Source: Hofstenia miamia
Taxonomy: Eukaryota > Xenacoelomorpha > Acoela
Length of the DNA stretch: 64,000 nucleotides
Assembly: GCA_004352715.1 (NCBI GenBank)
Contig: SCFE01000016.1
Span: forward strand, 467,333 to 531,332
Direction of reading: 5' to 3'
The number at the start of each line of letters is the position of its first letter. Within the stretch, counting starts at the first letter, position 1. A program made the position numbers and the translations under genes. This document shows, piece after piece, positions 43,834 to 56,317 of the stretch. A model generated the notes under the pieces. That model made no database searches, was not told the origin of the DNA, and worked only from the letters and a program-made list of their open reading frames with translations.

Positions 43834-46800
43834 ATCCATTCCTAAGCATTGGAACTTTTGCTTTACAAATGCAAAATTTAACAATAAGTATACTTTATAG
43901 TGAAAACGAAATTCAAAATATAAATAGAACATTTTTGTTTGGGTAACAGAATCTATTAGTAAATTAATGCCGGTAACGGTGCACTAAAATTGGCTCTGTG
44001 AATTTTTAGGTATGAGAATAGATAAACCAATCAAATTTAGATGCTTGTTCAAAAAATTAATGAATAATTCAAAATGTACATAGCTTGATCTAACAATTTA
44101 CCCATGATTCTACCCAACAAAATGTTAAACATAAGAATGATTAGGCCCATAAAAGTACTTAAATATGAAAAACACACTGTCTGGATTATTTTCACTGTCT
44201 ATTGAATTTCTGAATTACTATCTGACATTTCCTTTTCCCATCGGCACGACAGTTTGTTGGCTCGGTCACCTTGAAATCCTTTGGTTGACTACAACACACG
44301 TTGAATATCGTTGACGAAATAATTATTCTGAATTTGTGTATGCAAACATATCAAAGAACTTATGGAATTTATTTAGATATAAAGATCTTACCAGAGCATT
44401 CCTTGCAACGAAGAACTAAGACAACACTAATCTCTAAAGTTTCTAGATTAATATAATCCAATAGGTTCTGTTCCCCTTACCTAAAGCAGTTTGGTTTTTT
44501 ATTATCTGAAAATGCTAAAATTTGAATTTTCATCTCTACAAAGTGAATCCTTCCCGCAGGTGTAGGTGCGTCAATATACCAAGATTCCCAAATTTCTTTA
44601 TATTCTTGCAGAAAATTGCTTTGAATGGTTCATATAGAAGTTAGTAACGTTAAAAGTACGGTATACAGATTAAAGTCAATAGTAATTTATCCAGAAATTT
44701 TTGCAATCTCTCATAACATTCGAAGTAATATAGATATTGAAAATTCTAAAAACATTACATGATAGAGGATACTCTCGTTTTTCTACAACACCTTTGAATT
44801 GTATCTAGTCGCAACACCCTTCCACGAAATTTCGGGTTCGGGATCTTTGGTTCTTATGGATGCAATAGATAGTTTAGTATTAAGCAGCAAATTTCTCAAT
44901 AATTTCATTCTTAAGAATCACACATTCTCAAGACATTTATTTTTACCCATGGTTTCAGAAAAGTCTAAAAAAAGTTAATTTTTAATCTTGAAAAAACTTT
45001 TTTGTAGTTAGAGTTTGAAGTTCCTAATGGTTGAATTCTGAAATTGAAACGGACATATTTGGTTTGCTATATGTTTCATTTAAATTATGTTAACTAAAGG
45101 GTAAGATTGAGGCCATATTATTCAGATTAGCATGCTTATGACTTAATGAATGTCTTAGAGAGTTAAAAATATAACCAGAATCACATAATTGTCAAAATCC
45201 GGTTTTTCTATGAAGCTAACAATTTCTTAAATGTCTTCCTACAAAAAGTGTTTCAGCATCTTGGTCCAAAAATTATTTAGGTGAAATAAAATGGCTGTTA
45301 GAAAAACATTGAACATTTAATGGTTATATTTCCGAAAAAATGTTTTAATTCAATGATATCATTCTTTAAGTTCCGCATCTGCACGGAAACATATAACTAG
45401 AAGACCAAAGTATCTCTCTATCACAAAAATTAGTCCCATTTAAATTTTTATTTTTAAATTGCATGCATTTATATGATAGGTTTTACACCCTAATATTATT
45501 GAAACCAAAAGTTAAGAAAACCTAAGGAAAGTAGTTTTTAGCTTGTATTTTGAAAAGATTTTTTTGTCTGTCAAATCATTGAAATATTTTTTACTCATTC
45601 TGAATATTAAATTTTAAAACAAACTTTTCCTATTTGACACAATCACAATTACCAACCTAACTTAATTTCTACCGATAACTTCAAATTGTAATAAGTGAAT
45701 TAATTTACATTCTGAGTAATAATTGACGCGTGTAATAAAAACTTCATGAAAAAAACCCTTATGTATAATTGTACTGCGTACATATTTATTATGTGATATA
45801 TCTCCTTGAATTTTTAGAGAATGTTTGTTAGCTATATTAATATCATTGTGCATGTAATGATTTAAAGAAAAACGTTTAAATTTATAGGGGGTTTCTAGCA
45901 CCTTTCATTTTATTCATTAATATTTGCGTTCTGTCAGGCAAGGTATAAAATTGTTAATCAGATATCAGGAAAAAGGAAGCGAGTAGTATTAGTGGTCAGA
46001 TCTGACTACCTTAGGCATTTAAGGGTTGTAAGCGAATTGTATGCTATCAAATACTTTGTAAACAATATATTTTTTGATTAATTCATTAAGCGTGTAAAAT
46101 TAGTAAATTTCGATCACTGGTTGAATCATAGTTGGCAAGTAATAGGAGATCAGAGACTGAAATTTGTCAAGCCTTAACACTTAGACCTTCTAGTGCTAAA
46201 AGTGAGCGTTTTCCATGTGATGAGTAAAATAATTGTCAATTGTCAAATGTACCGATAAAAATTCTTGAAATTGAGTACTTCATTCGAATAGATATTTGCT
46301 TAAAACTTGAATGTATTTTGTATGAATCATGACTTGTTGCCTTTTATAGCCAAGTGGTTATCAATACGTAATATAAGTGCTCTATATTTATAATCGAAAG
46401 CGTATCAATAGTCAATGAAACTTACTATAATTGGAAAGATCTTGGGAATTTCTTTCATAAATTACAAAACTTGATAAGATATTAAATAACTTACATAAAT
46501 TTCTATGATTTGCTAAAAATTTGTCAAGTGTTTATGAAGTATCATAAAAATAATTTACTAAAATCTTAACAAAGTTTTGAAAAATTTATCAATTTACAAT
46601 ACTTTAACCTAAATTATGAAATTTGATTGAATTTTAGGAATTGAAATCAAATCGATTGATTGCTGTTGCGAGTATAAAAATTACTATAGGAATAATGTAT
46701 GCAAAATTGCAGCATTAATTCCAAGGTGCTTGACAATAAGAAAAATCCCATTATCTTTATATTTTCTTATGTTGTTTCAAAAATTTTTTTTGAAATCTAA

Positions 46801-48050
46801 TTATAATTCCAATATTTAATTTAAATTTTGATTTGTTGACCGACATTGGTCAATACATATTCCCTTCAGGTGCATGCAGTCCTATGATATCTTAGCAAAG
46901 CAAATTTGCCTGTTGCTTTTAAAGCTTTGTACAATAATTTATGCAAGTTCGTGAGAGTTTGGTTTAACTGAAGAGGTTAAGCAGTAATTATTTATATATT
47001 AAGGAAATTTTAGTTTAGCAATGCCTTTATTAAATAGTAAAATCTTGCAAAAATTGGTAAGATCTCTTCAAGATACCACAACATTTGGATTTTTACCTTT
47101 ATATGACCCCACTTTCTATGTTGGGATATATTGATAACTATACACAGGAATATACATCCAAATACCTAATTTGATTGCTATATATATATAGCTGAAGCAC
47201 TCGAGCAACATAATTCCTAATCTCTCAAAAAAGTGTGAATTGCTCTTCATTTATGTGTACTAAACGTGCCTTCAAAAGACTAATCAATTGCATTCGCTGT
47301 GGTCTCCTCAGAGTTGTAACCGGGTCGGGCTTCGACTGTAAATTTAAAAGTGAAGTTGGCCAGGGCCGCGCCCGGGTCTGAAATTTCTGCAAAACTGGCC
47401 TATAATTGTTCAAAATATTATTAATAAATATAAATTCTCTTACAAGAAAATATTATATCAATTAATTTATTCAATTGACTAATTATACATCAAAAAGTAG
47501 ATCCTCGGCAACAATAATAATAATTCATTCAGAAATTTAGAAATAGCAGGGGCCAATCAATTCTATTTATACTTTAGGTGTCCCAGTGTAAAGTTAAAAT
47601 TTCTTAGATAATACGCTTTGTTTTTTTTTCATGTTTGTGAGGGGAATGGTGCACATTTTCATATAATGTTCCATAAAAAATTGCAATAAAACTATTAATA
47701 ATTTAAAAATGTCCATTAAAATTATTTTACAGCAGTGAGTGCATCCTTATTTTAAGCCGATCACTTTTGATGATATCACAAGTAAACTAATTCGTGAAAA
47801 AGTGCAGTTAAGCAAAAATTCTTTCATTTTAGTATTGTCAATAATATGCTTAATTTTTTTGTTTACAAAAATCTTATAATAGTTTTGGAAATAACGGGCC
47901 CGGGTCGGGCCTGGCCTTTGGCCTGAATATTACCAGTTGCAACGGGCCGAGCTGGAATTGGTTTATGTAGAGACATAATTGTCATTGTTTACTTTAAATC
48001 TCAAGGTGAAATACTACAATGCTTGTAGTTAGCTAATTTTTCTTGAAAAA
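43834..48050. other. Long intergenic stretch
   Basis: No gene recognised in about 4.2 kb. GC-rich phrases at 47318-47400 and 47895-47955 (CCGGGTCGGGC, GGGCCCGGGTCGGGCC, GGCCGAGCTGG) look like ends of one or two MITEs, but termini and target duplications could not be fixed. Confidence 0.45.
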
Positions 48051-49262
48051 TGTATTCGGCCACTTAATACCAAATTAGATAATCTGTAAAAAATTTCATT
48101 GGTTGAGCTTTTTTCAGTCTATTTATATTGAAAATGCCTAATAACAGTCTTTATTCGCCATATATGTTGCCTCTTGCCAACCGCGAATTAATTATCTCCA
48201 AACATTTGTAGGGGATAAGTCAACGTAATATAGCCCGACTTGTAGAGCGACCTCGAAGTATTGTCGGGGATATCATCAGACGTTTGACTTCTGAAAACAT
48301 CATTGCCCCCAAGCCAAAGTCCAGAAGACCAAAGAAGAACTCCAAAACCTCCCAATCAGCTCTTGTATGCTTTTCAAATCGAAATCCTAGGAAGAATTGA
48401 GAGTAACTTCACAAGGAATGAGCTGATGGTCACCTCGTGATAGAAAGCACTGGGCGAAACATCCTGAAGAAGTACTCAATTGGGACTTTCGTGGCACCCA
48501 GAAAGCCATTCTTAACTTCAAAGCAAGGACTACTTCAACTGAGGCGGGCCCATTTAATGCGAGACAATTTTATCTGAACATTGGTCTAATGTTATATTTT
48601 CAGATGAGTCAAGATTTGAGCTATACTCATCAAAAAGAATGTTGATAAAGAGATCAACTGGGAAAAAGTTCAGATTCTTGCCTCAATTTACTCGGGGCAC
48701 CTAGAAGTATGGAGGGGATTCTGTAAGGGTATGGAGTGCTATATGGAAGTCTGGCTTTCGCAGATTGTTAAGATCACTGTACTCTCCGAAGCTCTCAATA
48801 TGCTCAGATTTTAGAAAAGGAAATCTTGCCACTCCTTACAAGTGATTCAAGTGCCCCATGTCATACATCAAAAGAAATGGAGAACTTCTTCCACAATAAT
48901 GGGGTTGCTATCCTTGCTGACTGGCCTGGCCAATCTCCAGACCTTAACATTATCGAAAAATGTGGAAAGATGTCAAATATCGAATTAGACAGCATACTCT
49001 TCACAATGAAGACGAGCTGTGTAGCGCGATAAAGAACAAATTTTATGCAATTCCCAACAGCTTTATTGAAAGACATTTTGCTTCAATCTCTGATCGCTTT
49101 GAAATGGTTATTCGCTCAAATGGATCCTACAAAATATTAGAAAAGAAAATTTTGTGTCTAAGTGCTTGTATTGCATAAATTATTAATTTATGTATCTTAT
49201 TTTGAATTTACTTTTTTTGGGATTTGCTTATTTGTTAAATTTTTTTCAGGTTGTCGAATTCA
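48051..49262 (+). mobile_element. Second Tc1-like transposon, degenerate
   Basis: Approximate limits from weak inverted ends (GTATTCGGCCACTT against GAATTCGACAACCT). The frame set starts at ATG 48134 with an HTH region GISQRNIARLVERPRSIVGD and KPKSRRPKK. Later parts, in shifted frames, are SDESRFELYSSKRML near 48604, APCHTSKEMENFFHNNGVAI and WPGQSPDLNIIEK (48850-48960), ending KDVKYRIRQHTLHNEDELC to 49178. The final catalytic Glu is present in NIIEK. Several stops show it is dead. Confidence 0.8.
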
Positions 49263-50702
49263 TTTTCCAATACAATTTTTCTAATTTTGATTAAATATTA
49301 ATAACCAATTGTTATTCTACACTTTTTATGGTATTAGACAAAGTACCACTAGTTATAATCTTAGACACGCTCTATCCAATGAATGTTCATTTATTCAAAA
49401 TAGCAAGCTGGTCGAATACATATTTCCAGTACTGTACGTACGAATGGTCATGACATGACCATTCATTTTGAAGAAAGTGTGAGGTGAAGGTACAGAGTAA
49501 GAGATTGCAGAAAAGAAGTCAGTTTGAGATAGTAAACCTAACCCTAGCTCAAACCCGATGCTANATGGTCACCTCGTGATAGAAAGCACTGGGCGAAACA
49601 TCCTGAAGAAGTACTCAATTGGGACTTTCGTGGCACCCAGAAAGCCATTCTTAACTTCAAAGCAAGGACTACTTCAACTGAGGCGGGCCCATTTAATGCG
49701 AGACAATTTTATCTGAACATTGGTCTAATGTTATATTTTCAGATGAGTCAAGATTTGAGCTATACTCATCAAAAAGAATGTTGATAAAGAGATCAACTGG
49801 GAAAAAGTTCAGATTCTTGCCTCAATTTACTCGGGGCACCTAGAAGTATGGAGGGGATTCTGTAAGGGTATGGAGTGCTATATGGAAGTCTGGCTTTCGC
49901 AGATTGTTAAGATCACTGTACTCTCCGAAGCTCTCAATATGCTCAGATTTTAGAAAAGGAAATCTTGCCACTCCTTACAAGTGATTCAAGTGCCCCATGT
50001 CATACATCAAAAGAAATGGAGAACTTCTTCCACAATAATGGGGTTGCTATCCTTGCTGACTGGCCTGGCCAATCTCCAGACCTTAACATTATCGAAAAAT
50101 GTGGAAAGATGTCAAATATCGAATTAGACAGCATACTCTTCACAATGAAGACGAGCTGTGTAGCGCGATAAAGAACAAATTTTATGCAATTCCCAACAGC
50201 TTTATTGAAAGACATTTTGCTTCAATCTCTGATCGCTTTGAAATGGTTATTCGCTCAAATGGATCCTACAAAATATTAGAAAAGAAAATTTTGTGTCTAA
50301 GTGCTTGTATTGCATAAATTATTAATTTATGTATCTTATTTTGAATTTACTTTTTTTGGGATTTGCTTATTTGTTAAATTTTTTTCAGGTTGTCGAATTC
50401 ATTTTCCAATACAATTTTTCTAATTTTGATTAAATATTAATAACCAATTGTTATTCTACACTTTTTATGGTATTAGACAAAGTACCACTAGTTATAATCT
50501 TAGACACGCTCTATCCAATGAATGTTCATTTATTCAAAATAGCAAGCTGGTCGAATACATATTTCCAGTACTGTACGTACGAATGGTCATGACATGACCA
50601 TTCATTTTGAAGAAAGTGTGAGGTGAAGGTACAGAGTAAGAGATTGCAGAAAAGAAGTCAGTTTGAGATAGTAAACCTAACCCTAGCTCAAACCCGATGC
50701 TA
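48426..50702. repeat. 1138-bp duplication across a single N
   Basis: 48426-49563 repeats as 49565-50702, separated by N at 49564, with no differences noticed. The duplicate reproduces the 3' two thirds of the second Tc1 and its flank. The break point is one base short of the MITE beginning at 50704, as expected if assembly stopped at a repeat boundary. Confidence 0.92.
49442..49464. repeat. Perfect 11-bp palindrome arms
   Basis: GAATGGTCATG, a single A, then the exact complement. Also present at 50581-50603 in the duplicated copy. It could form a hairpin; no element ends were assigned to it. Confidence 0.8.
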
Positions 50703-50703
50703 A

Positions 50704-51274
50704 CAGAGGTGTTAAATAATTAAGTGCAGACACTAAAGTAAGGATCTTGGTGATCCATGCACTGAATACATTGCCCCATGATAGTTGGTTTCGTTTTGTT
50801 ATAGAAGCCATATCTTAGAATTTTTATTTAATTTTTATGCTACCAAATGAGCTTCAAAGTATGCCCAATCGAAAGCAAAACACTTTTTACAAAATAGATG
50901 TAATTTGTACTAAATATTAAATAAATTCGGATGCATAATGGATATTTGTGCCAACTTAGTTTTGTAATAGACTGTAATGTCAGCAAGCTCATTTTCAAAA
51001 GAAACACGATAGTAAATATATTTAGTGTTATTAAATTTGTTTATAAATTTCAAAACAAAATAACTACTGTTGGATAATTTGCCTCAAATAACCACGCTGA
51101 AAGCAAAAGATGGAAAAATCCTATAATTTAACAAATTTGTTACTATAATAACTAAAGTGGGAATAAATTTAGTTAGTACACTTAATAAGTGCACCATTAG
51201 TTTAGTCCAAAATACACTTATTGCACTTCTAGAGTGCACTTATATTTTAGACACTTAATTTTGTAACACCCCTG
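50704..51274. mobile_element. hAT-type MITE, 571 bp
   Basis: Ends CAGAGGTGTTAAATAATTAA and, inverted, CAGGGGTGTTACAAAATTAA. The flanking 8-mers GATGCTAA and ATTGCCAA match at 5 of 8, so the duplication is eroded or uncertain. Inside, AAGTGCAC words recur. A partial relative lies at 27008. Confidence 0.7.
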
Positions 51275-52144
51275 ATTGCCAATAGTATAGTAATCCTTTT
51301 TTTTCAGGAACTACAATAAAGCCTGACCATTAAAGGACATACAATCATTTGCGCAACGATTTACACTCAATAATTCGATCAATTTTGCTAACATTGATCA
51401 TAAGTTTGTAATCAGACAATTTTTTGAGCAACTGTCAATTATTCTTCAGAGGGGTAATGCCATCCCCCTAACGGCACGTTTTTCAGTTCTTAAACCAACT
51501 CTTTTAGTAAACAATCAATCATGAATATGCCAATTTCACTTAATCTAATATTTTATTATTATTTTTTTTTCTTATTACTATTATTTGTGTTTTTTCATTA
51601 TTGATTCTTTTTCTTTCGAAATTATAAAATTTTTGTACAGTTGATTTTAGATTATTTCTTTTGTAAACTAATCTATTTATATATTTTAATCATATTATAT
51701 CTGTACTTTGTAGGTAGTTTGCCAATGCTAATATAGGCGTGTACACATGATTCTTGAGTGCATTGCTGATTTCGTCCCCTGAATAAATTTAATAACTCAT
51801 TTAATCATTGTTAGGCGCTTATTCATTTCTTTCATTTCAAAATATAAGACACTTTTAACGAAAGTAAGGGGCAGATAATGGAAAAGATCCATTATTTGTA
51901 AATTTTGCCATGAAGGTTTAAGAATTTTCTAAGATATTACCAAATTCTAATCAAGTTTTTCAATTTGTATTCATTAGGGATAGTAAATGCGTTTTGTAAA
52001 TCAGGTATTAAGAGTTTACGATCTTATTACAATATTTACATTCAACAAAACGTGGCATTGTGACAGCGATGTTTAATTTTGCCGCGTGGCAATCAATTTG
52101 ATTTTTCATTTGCTTATAATGACTTACACTTTCGTGCTTATATA
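51275..52144. other. Upstream region of the TMEM86-like gene
   Basis: No promoter motif can be singled out. A 62-nt minus-strand candidate exon (51778-51717) reads GDEISNALKNHVYTPILALA between a TTATTCAG acceptor and a GTACAG donor; it is isolated and unidentified. Confidence 0.3.
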
Positions 52145-52933
52145 ATGAGATCAAAATATCATCCATTGAAAACAATTTCAATTTTCCAAGGAAGTCTCCT
52201 GTTCGGCTTTTTACTGTCAACTCTTCCATATTTTTATGCTAAATGGTTCGGGTACACGTCGGCATGCTATTTAGAAGTTATACTTAAATGTTTTCCAATC
52301 GTGAACCTCATAATTTTCGCGTGGTCAGTATCGAATAACACGCAAATGCAATTTGAAGAAAGAAGATACGCCAAATTGATCCATTATGCATTTTTCGCTT
52401 CAATATTTGGGGATGCATTTCTTGTTGGTACCAAGCAAAAAGATTTTTTCTTAGGAGTTTTTGCATTTTCGATTGCTCATATATTTTTCATGAAGGCATT
52501 TCAGTTCAGGAATTTAAAACTCCATTTAGGAGTAATGGTTTACTTAGGTGGATTTCTATCATTGCTTGGATTGTTTTGTGTAAATTTCTTTGTTACTCAC
52601 AGAGTTACTGAGCAAATGATGATTAATAGTTACTTGGTATGTTTCTTTTATACATTTTTTCTTTATGGATCTCTATGGAGAGCACTCACAGCTGAATATA
52701 GAAATTCGGAATCCAAGATTACCAAATCATATACGTGGATCAAATGGAATAAGAATACCAAAATCCTGGGAATGCTCCTGTTTGTGATATCGGATAACTT
52801 CATTGCCATAGACAATTTTGCCTACAAAATTGATAATGGATGGGTATATATTATGGTTACTTACTACGCAGCGCAATTTCTTTTGGCATTATCAATTCTT
52901 CCAAGTTTGGAATCAAAGGACCATCATCAGTGA
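52145..52933 (+). CDS. TMEM86/YhhN-family membrane protein (lysoplasmalogenase-like)
   Basis: 262 aa from ATG 52145, polytopic with about seven or eight hydrophobic segments. Characterised TMEM86 proteins hydrolyse the vinyl-ether bond of lysoplasmalogens in the endoplasmic reticulum. Family blocks appear in order: VILKCFPIVNLIIF (usual LKPLP-type block), YAFFASIFGDAFLVG with the conserved Asp, then FFLGVFAFSIAHIFFMKAF, a SLWRAL segment, and KILGMLLFVISDNFIAIDNF with the second conserved Asp. The length is close to the 226-240 aa of human TMEM86A/B. The frame is open upstream to about 52079 but has no earlier ATG. Lack of introns could indicate a compact gene, a last exon with an unseen upstream exon, or a retrocopy. 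An AATAAA follows the stop at 53015. Substrate is inferred from the family. Confidence 0.85.
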   Translation: MRSKYHPLKTISIFQGSLLFGFLLSTLPYFYAKWFGYTSACYLEVILKCFPIVNLIIFAWSVSNNTQMQFEERRYAKLIHYAFFASIFGDAFLVGTKQKDFFLGVFAFSIAHIFFMKAFQFRNLKLHLGVMVYLGGFLSLLGLFCVNFFVTHRVTEQMMINSYLVCFFYTFFLYGSLWRALTAEYRNSESKITKSYTWIKWNKNTKILGMLLFVISDNFIAIDNFAYKIDNGWVYIMVTYYAAQFLLALSILPSLESKDHHQ

Positions 52934-53014
52934 ACTCTTTGTATTTCATTGCACATAATTTTGGTGTTTGTATGCCTTAACTTAAGTCGTTTCTGGGATT
53001 TTGTAAAGTATGTT

Positions 53015-53020
53015 AATAAA
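53015..53020 (+). terminator. Polyadenylation signal of the TMEM86-like gene
   Basis: Canonical AATAAA 82 nt after the stop codon, followed by a T/G-rich stretch (TTTCATTGTTTTGGTTTTG) of the kind found at cleavage sites. Confidence 0.65.
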
Positions 53021-54636
53021 ACTTTCATTGTTTTGGTTTTGTAATATTTTTAGTCAATTATGTTGAACTAATATTGCAAAATTTTTATTTGCTTATTTTT
53101 CATGATTTTTGTGCACAAAAATTCAACATTTGTAAGTATATATTTTGACTACTGAACCATAACAAAAATTGCAAACCACATGAATATCTTGAACACTTTG
53201 TGGGGTAGCTACCACCTATATTTTCTATTTCAGGTAATTATTAATATCACATTAATAGTTATTATATATATGCACATGCATATGTAGATATCAATGCTTG
53301 AATCAACCAGATTAAACAATCTAGAACGATTATTTAAGACAATCATTCAAACTAGATGTGTGATCCGATATGGAGAATGGTCTTACATATCCAATTTGGA
53401 AAAAGATCCTATTGTTTTGAAACATGACAATATGAAATTTCCCTTTATATTTAGTGATGATAATGATTAAACTTCATAATATATTTTTTGAAAAAGATTA
53501 TCAATACGAAAAAATTAAGGCATGTGCATTTGGTGGATGCTATTGTAAACTCCAAATTATCCAAATATGAATGTGCATATTTAGCCTGCTTGGTATAATT
53601 TTAACATTGCAAACGATTTTCGGCAAAATATTTCAATGGAATCACTAAATACCAAAATCTTTGTCTTAGAAACAACTTAAAGACTTATTTTGCTTAAAAT
53701 GTGTAATTTGTTAAAAATATTCACAAATGGTAATTAAAATGTCGATACGGATTTATTGTGTAAATAAAGCATGGGGTTAAATTAAATTAATTTAAATAGA
53801 CTAGAAAATTATGAAAGAGTCGTGAAAGGCACGCAGTCAGATCATTCTATTTCTTAAAAACCTGAAGTAAGTTATTTAGGGAAAAATCACATGTTGTATG
53901 GATAGACAGACAGAGTTGTAACTAAAAATTAGGTCCAGATCCGCCAATGCTTATGGTGGTATCTAAATTCTTATAATGTACAGTGTTTTTTTCCATTAAC
54001 TCTTTACTAAATAGTTTTGTCAGAAAGGGTTGTTTAAGCAATTTATGTTAATATGATCTAGTCATAAATTCTGTAGAAGAAACCAATTACTTAAGTTTTT
54101 TGATTTTTTTATTTTTGTACTTTTTTTAGACTCAAACTTGATAAAATACAAAATGTTATACAAACACGTAACTTATTGTCTGTTAAGGCATCTTAGAAGT
54201 GTCTCTGAGAAAAGCATGTATTTTAAAAATAGAAAATGTTTTACAAAATAATACTAGCAAAAGGAACCTTGGTCGCTATCTTGCTTCAGGCATATATATA
54301 TATATATATATATGCTGATGAAATTTTAACAACTTCATTATTTTATTTAGTAAAATGTTTAGAGGAAACAGTGAAAACTTTTTATTCCAGATGCACAACC
54401 TAAACTAACATCGTTGCATCATTATGAATTTTTAAAAGATTATATCCTAGGGCATCAAGTTTCAGCGCAACTGTCAACCATTAAATATTTGTGGGTCTAG
54501 TAGACCCCTGGTTCAGATCGACTAATGAACATTGTAGGATGTCAGAAATTTTGCACATATAGTAAAACCAGGTATATATATTTTGAAATAATTTGAAGTA
54601 GTTTGAGAAATTTCGGGAATATAGCTTTGCATATTA

Positions 54637-54675
<39 letters not shown>

Positions 54676-55026
54676 GGTTTTAGCGTTTTTAGAAAAATTA
54701 CAGTGACTAGGATTCCTAAAATTTTGCACAATGATTGAGTATCACATGAGACACTTTAGATGTGAATTTCATTGCTTGCAACTCACTAGAAGTTTCACTA
54801 ACCATTATATTTGTTAATAAGTGCTTATCAAGATTCTAAGAAACAAATTTTTCTCTCAAATTTACACTTCAGCTTCAAATCAAATAGTTTTTTTGTCCTC
54901 TTTCTTAAGTGTATGAGACACTAAACTAAGATTGAAAAATATATTGCTTCGAGTAAAACACAGAAGATTTTGTCGCATCCTCAACGAAACGCGGCTGTAG
55001 AGATGAGAAGAAAACAGTTTTTATAA

Positions 55027-55027
<1 letters not shown>
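53021..55027. other. Intergenic stretch with microsatellites
   Basis: (TA)n at about 54293-54313 and 54641-54671. No gene, RNA or transposon recognised. Confidence 0.5.
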
Positions 55028-55057
<30 letters not shown>

Positions 55058-55195
55058 AATACATGCATATAGGGGGTCTAGATAATCTGGGATTTGTGTC
55101 CAACACTCGCAGTTTGCGATTTTCCATAGTATCCAGCGCTATTTTATGGAAAGCCAGAATAATTCATTTAATCCAAAAAACTTTAGGGTTAAGCA
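55028..55195. repeat. (TA)n array followed by dispersed repeat, copy 3
   Basis: (TA)n at 55028-55056, then GCATATAGGGGGTCTAGAT and a segment matching the 13.1-kb repeat: GCGATTTTCCATAGTATCC, AAAGCCAGAATAATTCATT and ATCCAAAAAACTTT. As at 13.1 kb, the repeat begins directly after a TA microsatellite. Confidence 0.7.
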
Positions 55196-55743
55196 TTTAC
55201 AATATGGCTGCATCGTAAATGGGCCGCGTTTTATTCTGCTTTGGCTCGGTAGGAAGAGGAATTTAGTGTTCCCATTGAATTCACTATGACTAGATATTTC
55301 AGAGAAGATTAATGGCTAATTTCAGAACGTTTGTTGTGATGCTGTCGTCCACTTACAACTCTGCTGTGGACACTTATCTGAAGTAAGCCACCATTTCTCA
55401 AGTTAAACCAAACCAAATTGGCAATTCGAACCGCTAAGCATCCACTTCAAGCAATTTCTGCACCTCATATATACAGAAACAAAACATTCAATTTAGCTTT
55501 TTTTAGTAATTCATTATGTATCATTAAGGAATATAGTGGATCTAAATAAGGAGATTTTCCTGCTTGGATAAGTAGTTTTATTTATGTACATGTACTTTAT
55601 TGAAAGTTACACACTGAATCACTTCTGTATATTATAAATACTTTTCCATTTGTTCACAATGGTATTATACTTTTTAAGAATTATTTATTGATTATTTTAA
55701 CCAATTCATGTATATACTTTTAATAACCGATGCAGTTTTCATA

Positions 55744-56317
55744 TAGCTCAAGTAAAAAAATGGCCACTTTTTAAAATCTTTTTAAAATTTGACTATCATT
55801 ATCTAAAGTTACTAGATGGCAGTGGTACAATTAATAGTTTAAAATATTGCCAAATACTTGAGGAAATTGTAGCATATATGCAACCTGCTTATATTCCGAT
55901 TCATGTATCTTAGAACAAGATGGAGCAACCCCTTATACCTAAAAATTTACAAAAGAATTTTTTACAAATTATAATATTCAATTTATGCAATGGCCACCGA
56001 ATTCGCCAGATCTAGTTCCCATAAAGAACGTGTGGCAAATTCTGAAGGATTTTGTCGAAAAAAATCCCACAAATCTGAAAGAATTTAAGAATTACATCCT
56101 TGAATCGCAACAATATATAATTCAAGAAGTTTGAGTCCATTTAATGGATTCAGTTTCAAGACGGTTATCTGCGTGCCACACTTTGCATGGCAAAATTGTC
56201 AATAACTTTGTCACCAGGTTACAAGCTGAGACAATCATATTTTCAAATATATTTTATAAGCCTTTACTTGTCGTTCGTTTGTTATCAAAAATTTGCCACT
56301 TTTTTTACTTGAGCTAT
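55744..56317 (+). mobile_element. Internally deleted Tc1-like element
   Basis: Inverted ends share TATAGCTCAAGTAAAAAA followed by a TGGC block; about 574 bp between the outer TA dinucleotides. It retains only the C-terminal half of a transposase: EQDGATPYT near 55915, FMQWPPNSPDLVPIKNVW near 55985-56035 and HLMDSVSRRLSA near 56139-56170. In PIKNVW the catalytic Glu of the usual PIENVW is Lys. It is inactive. Confidence 0.85.

Noticed and set aside
27497-51480. Shared phrase GAGGGGTAATGCC at 27.5 and 51.45 kb
   Set aside because: Only 13 bases in common with no extended similarity; insufficient for a repeat call.
52008-52229. Minus-strand frame containing RFVECKYCNKIV
   Set aside because: It is antisense to the start of the TMEM86-like gene and has no family match or partner exon.
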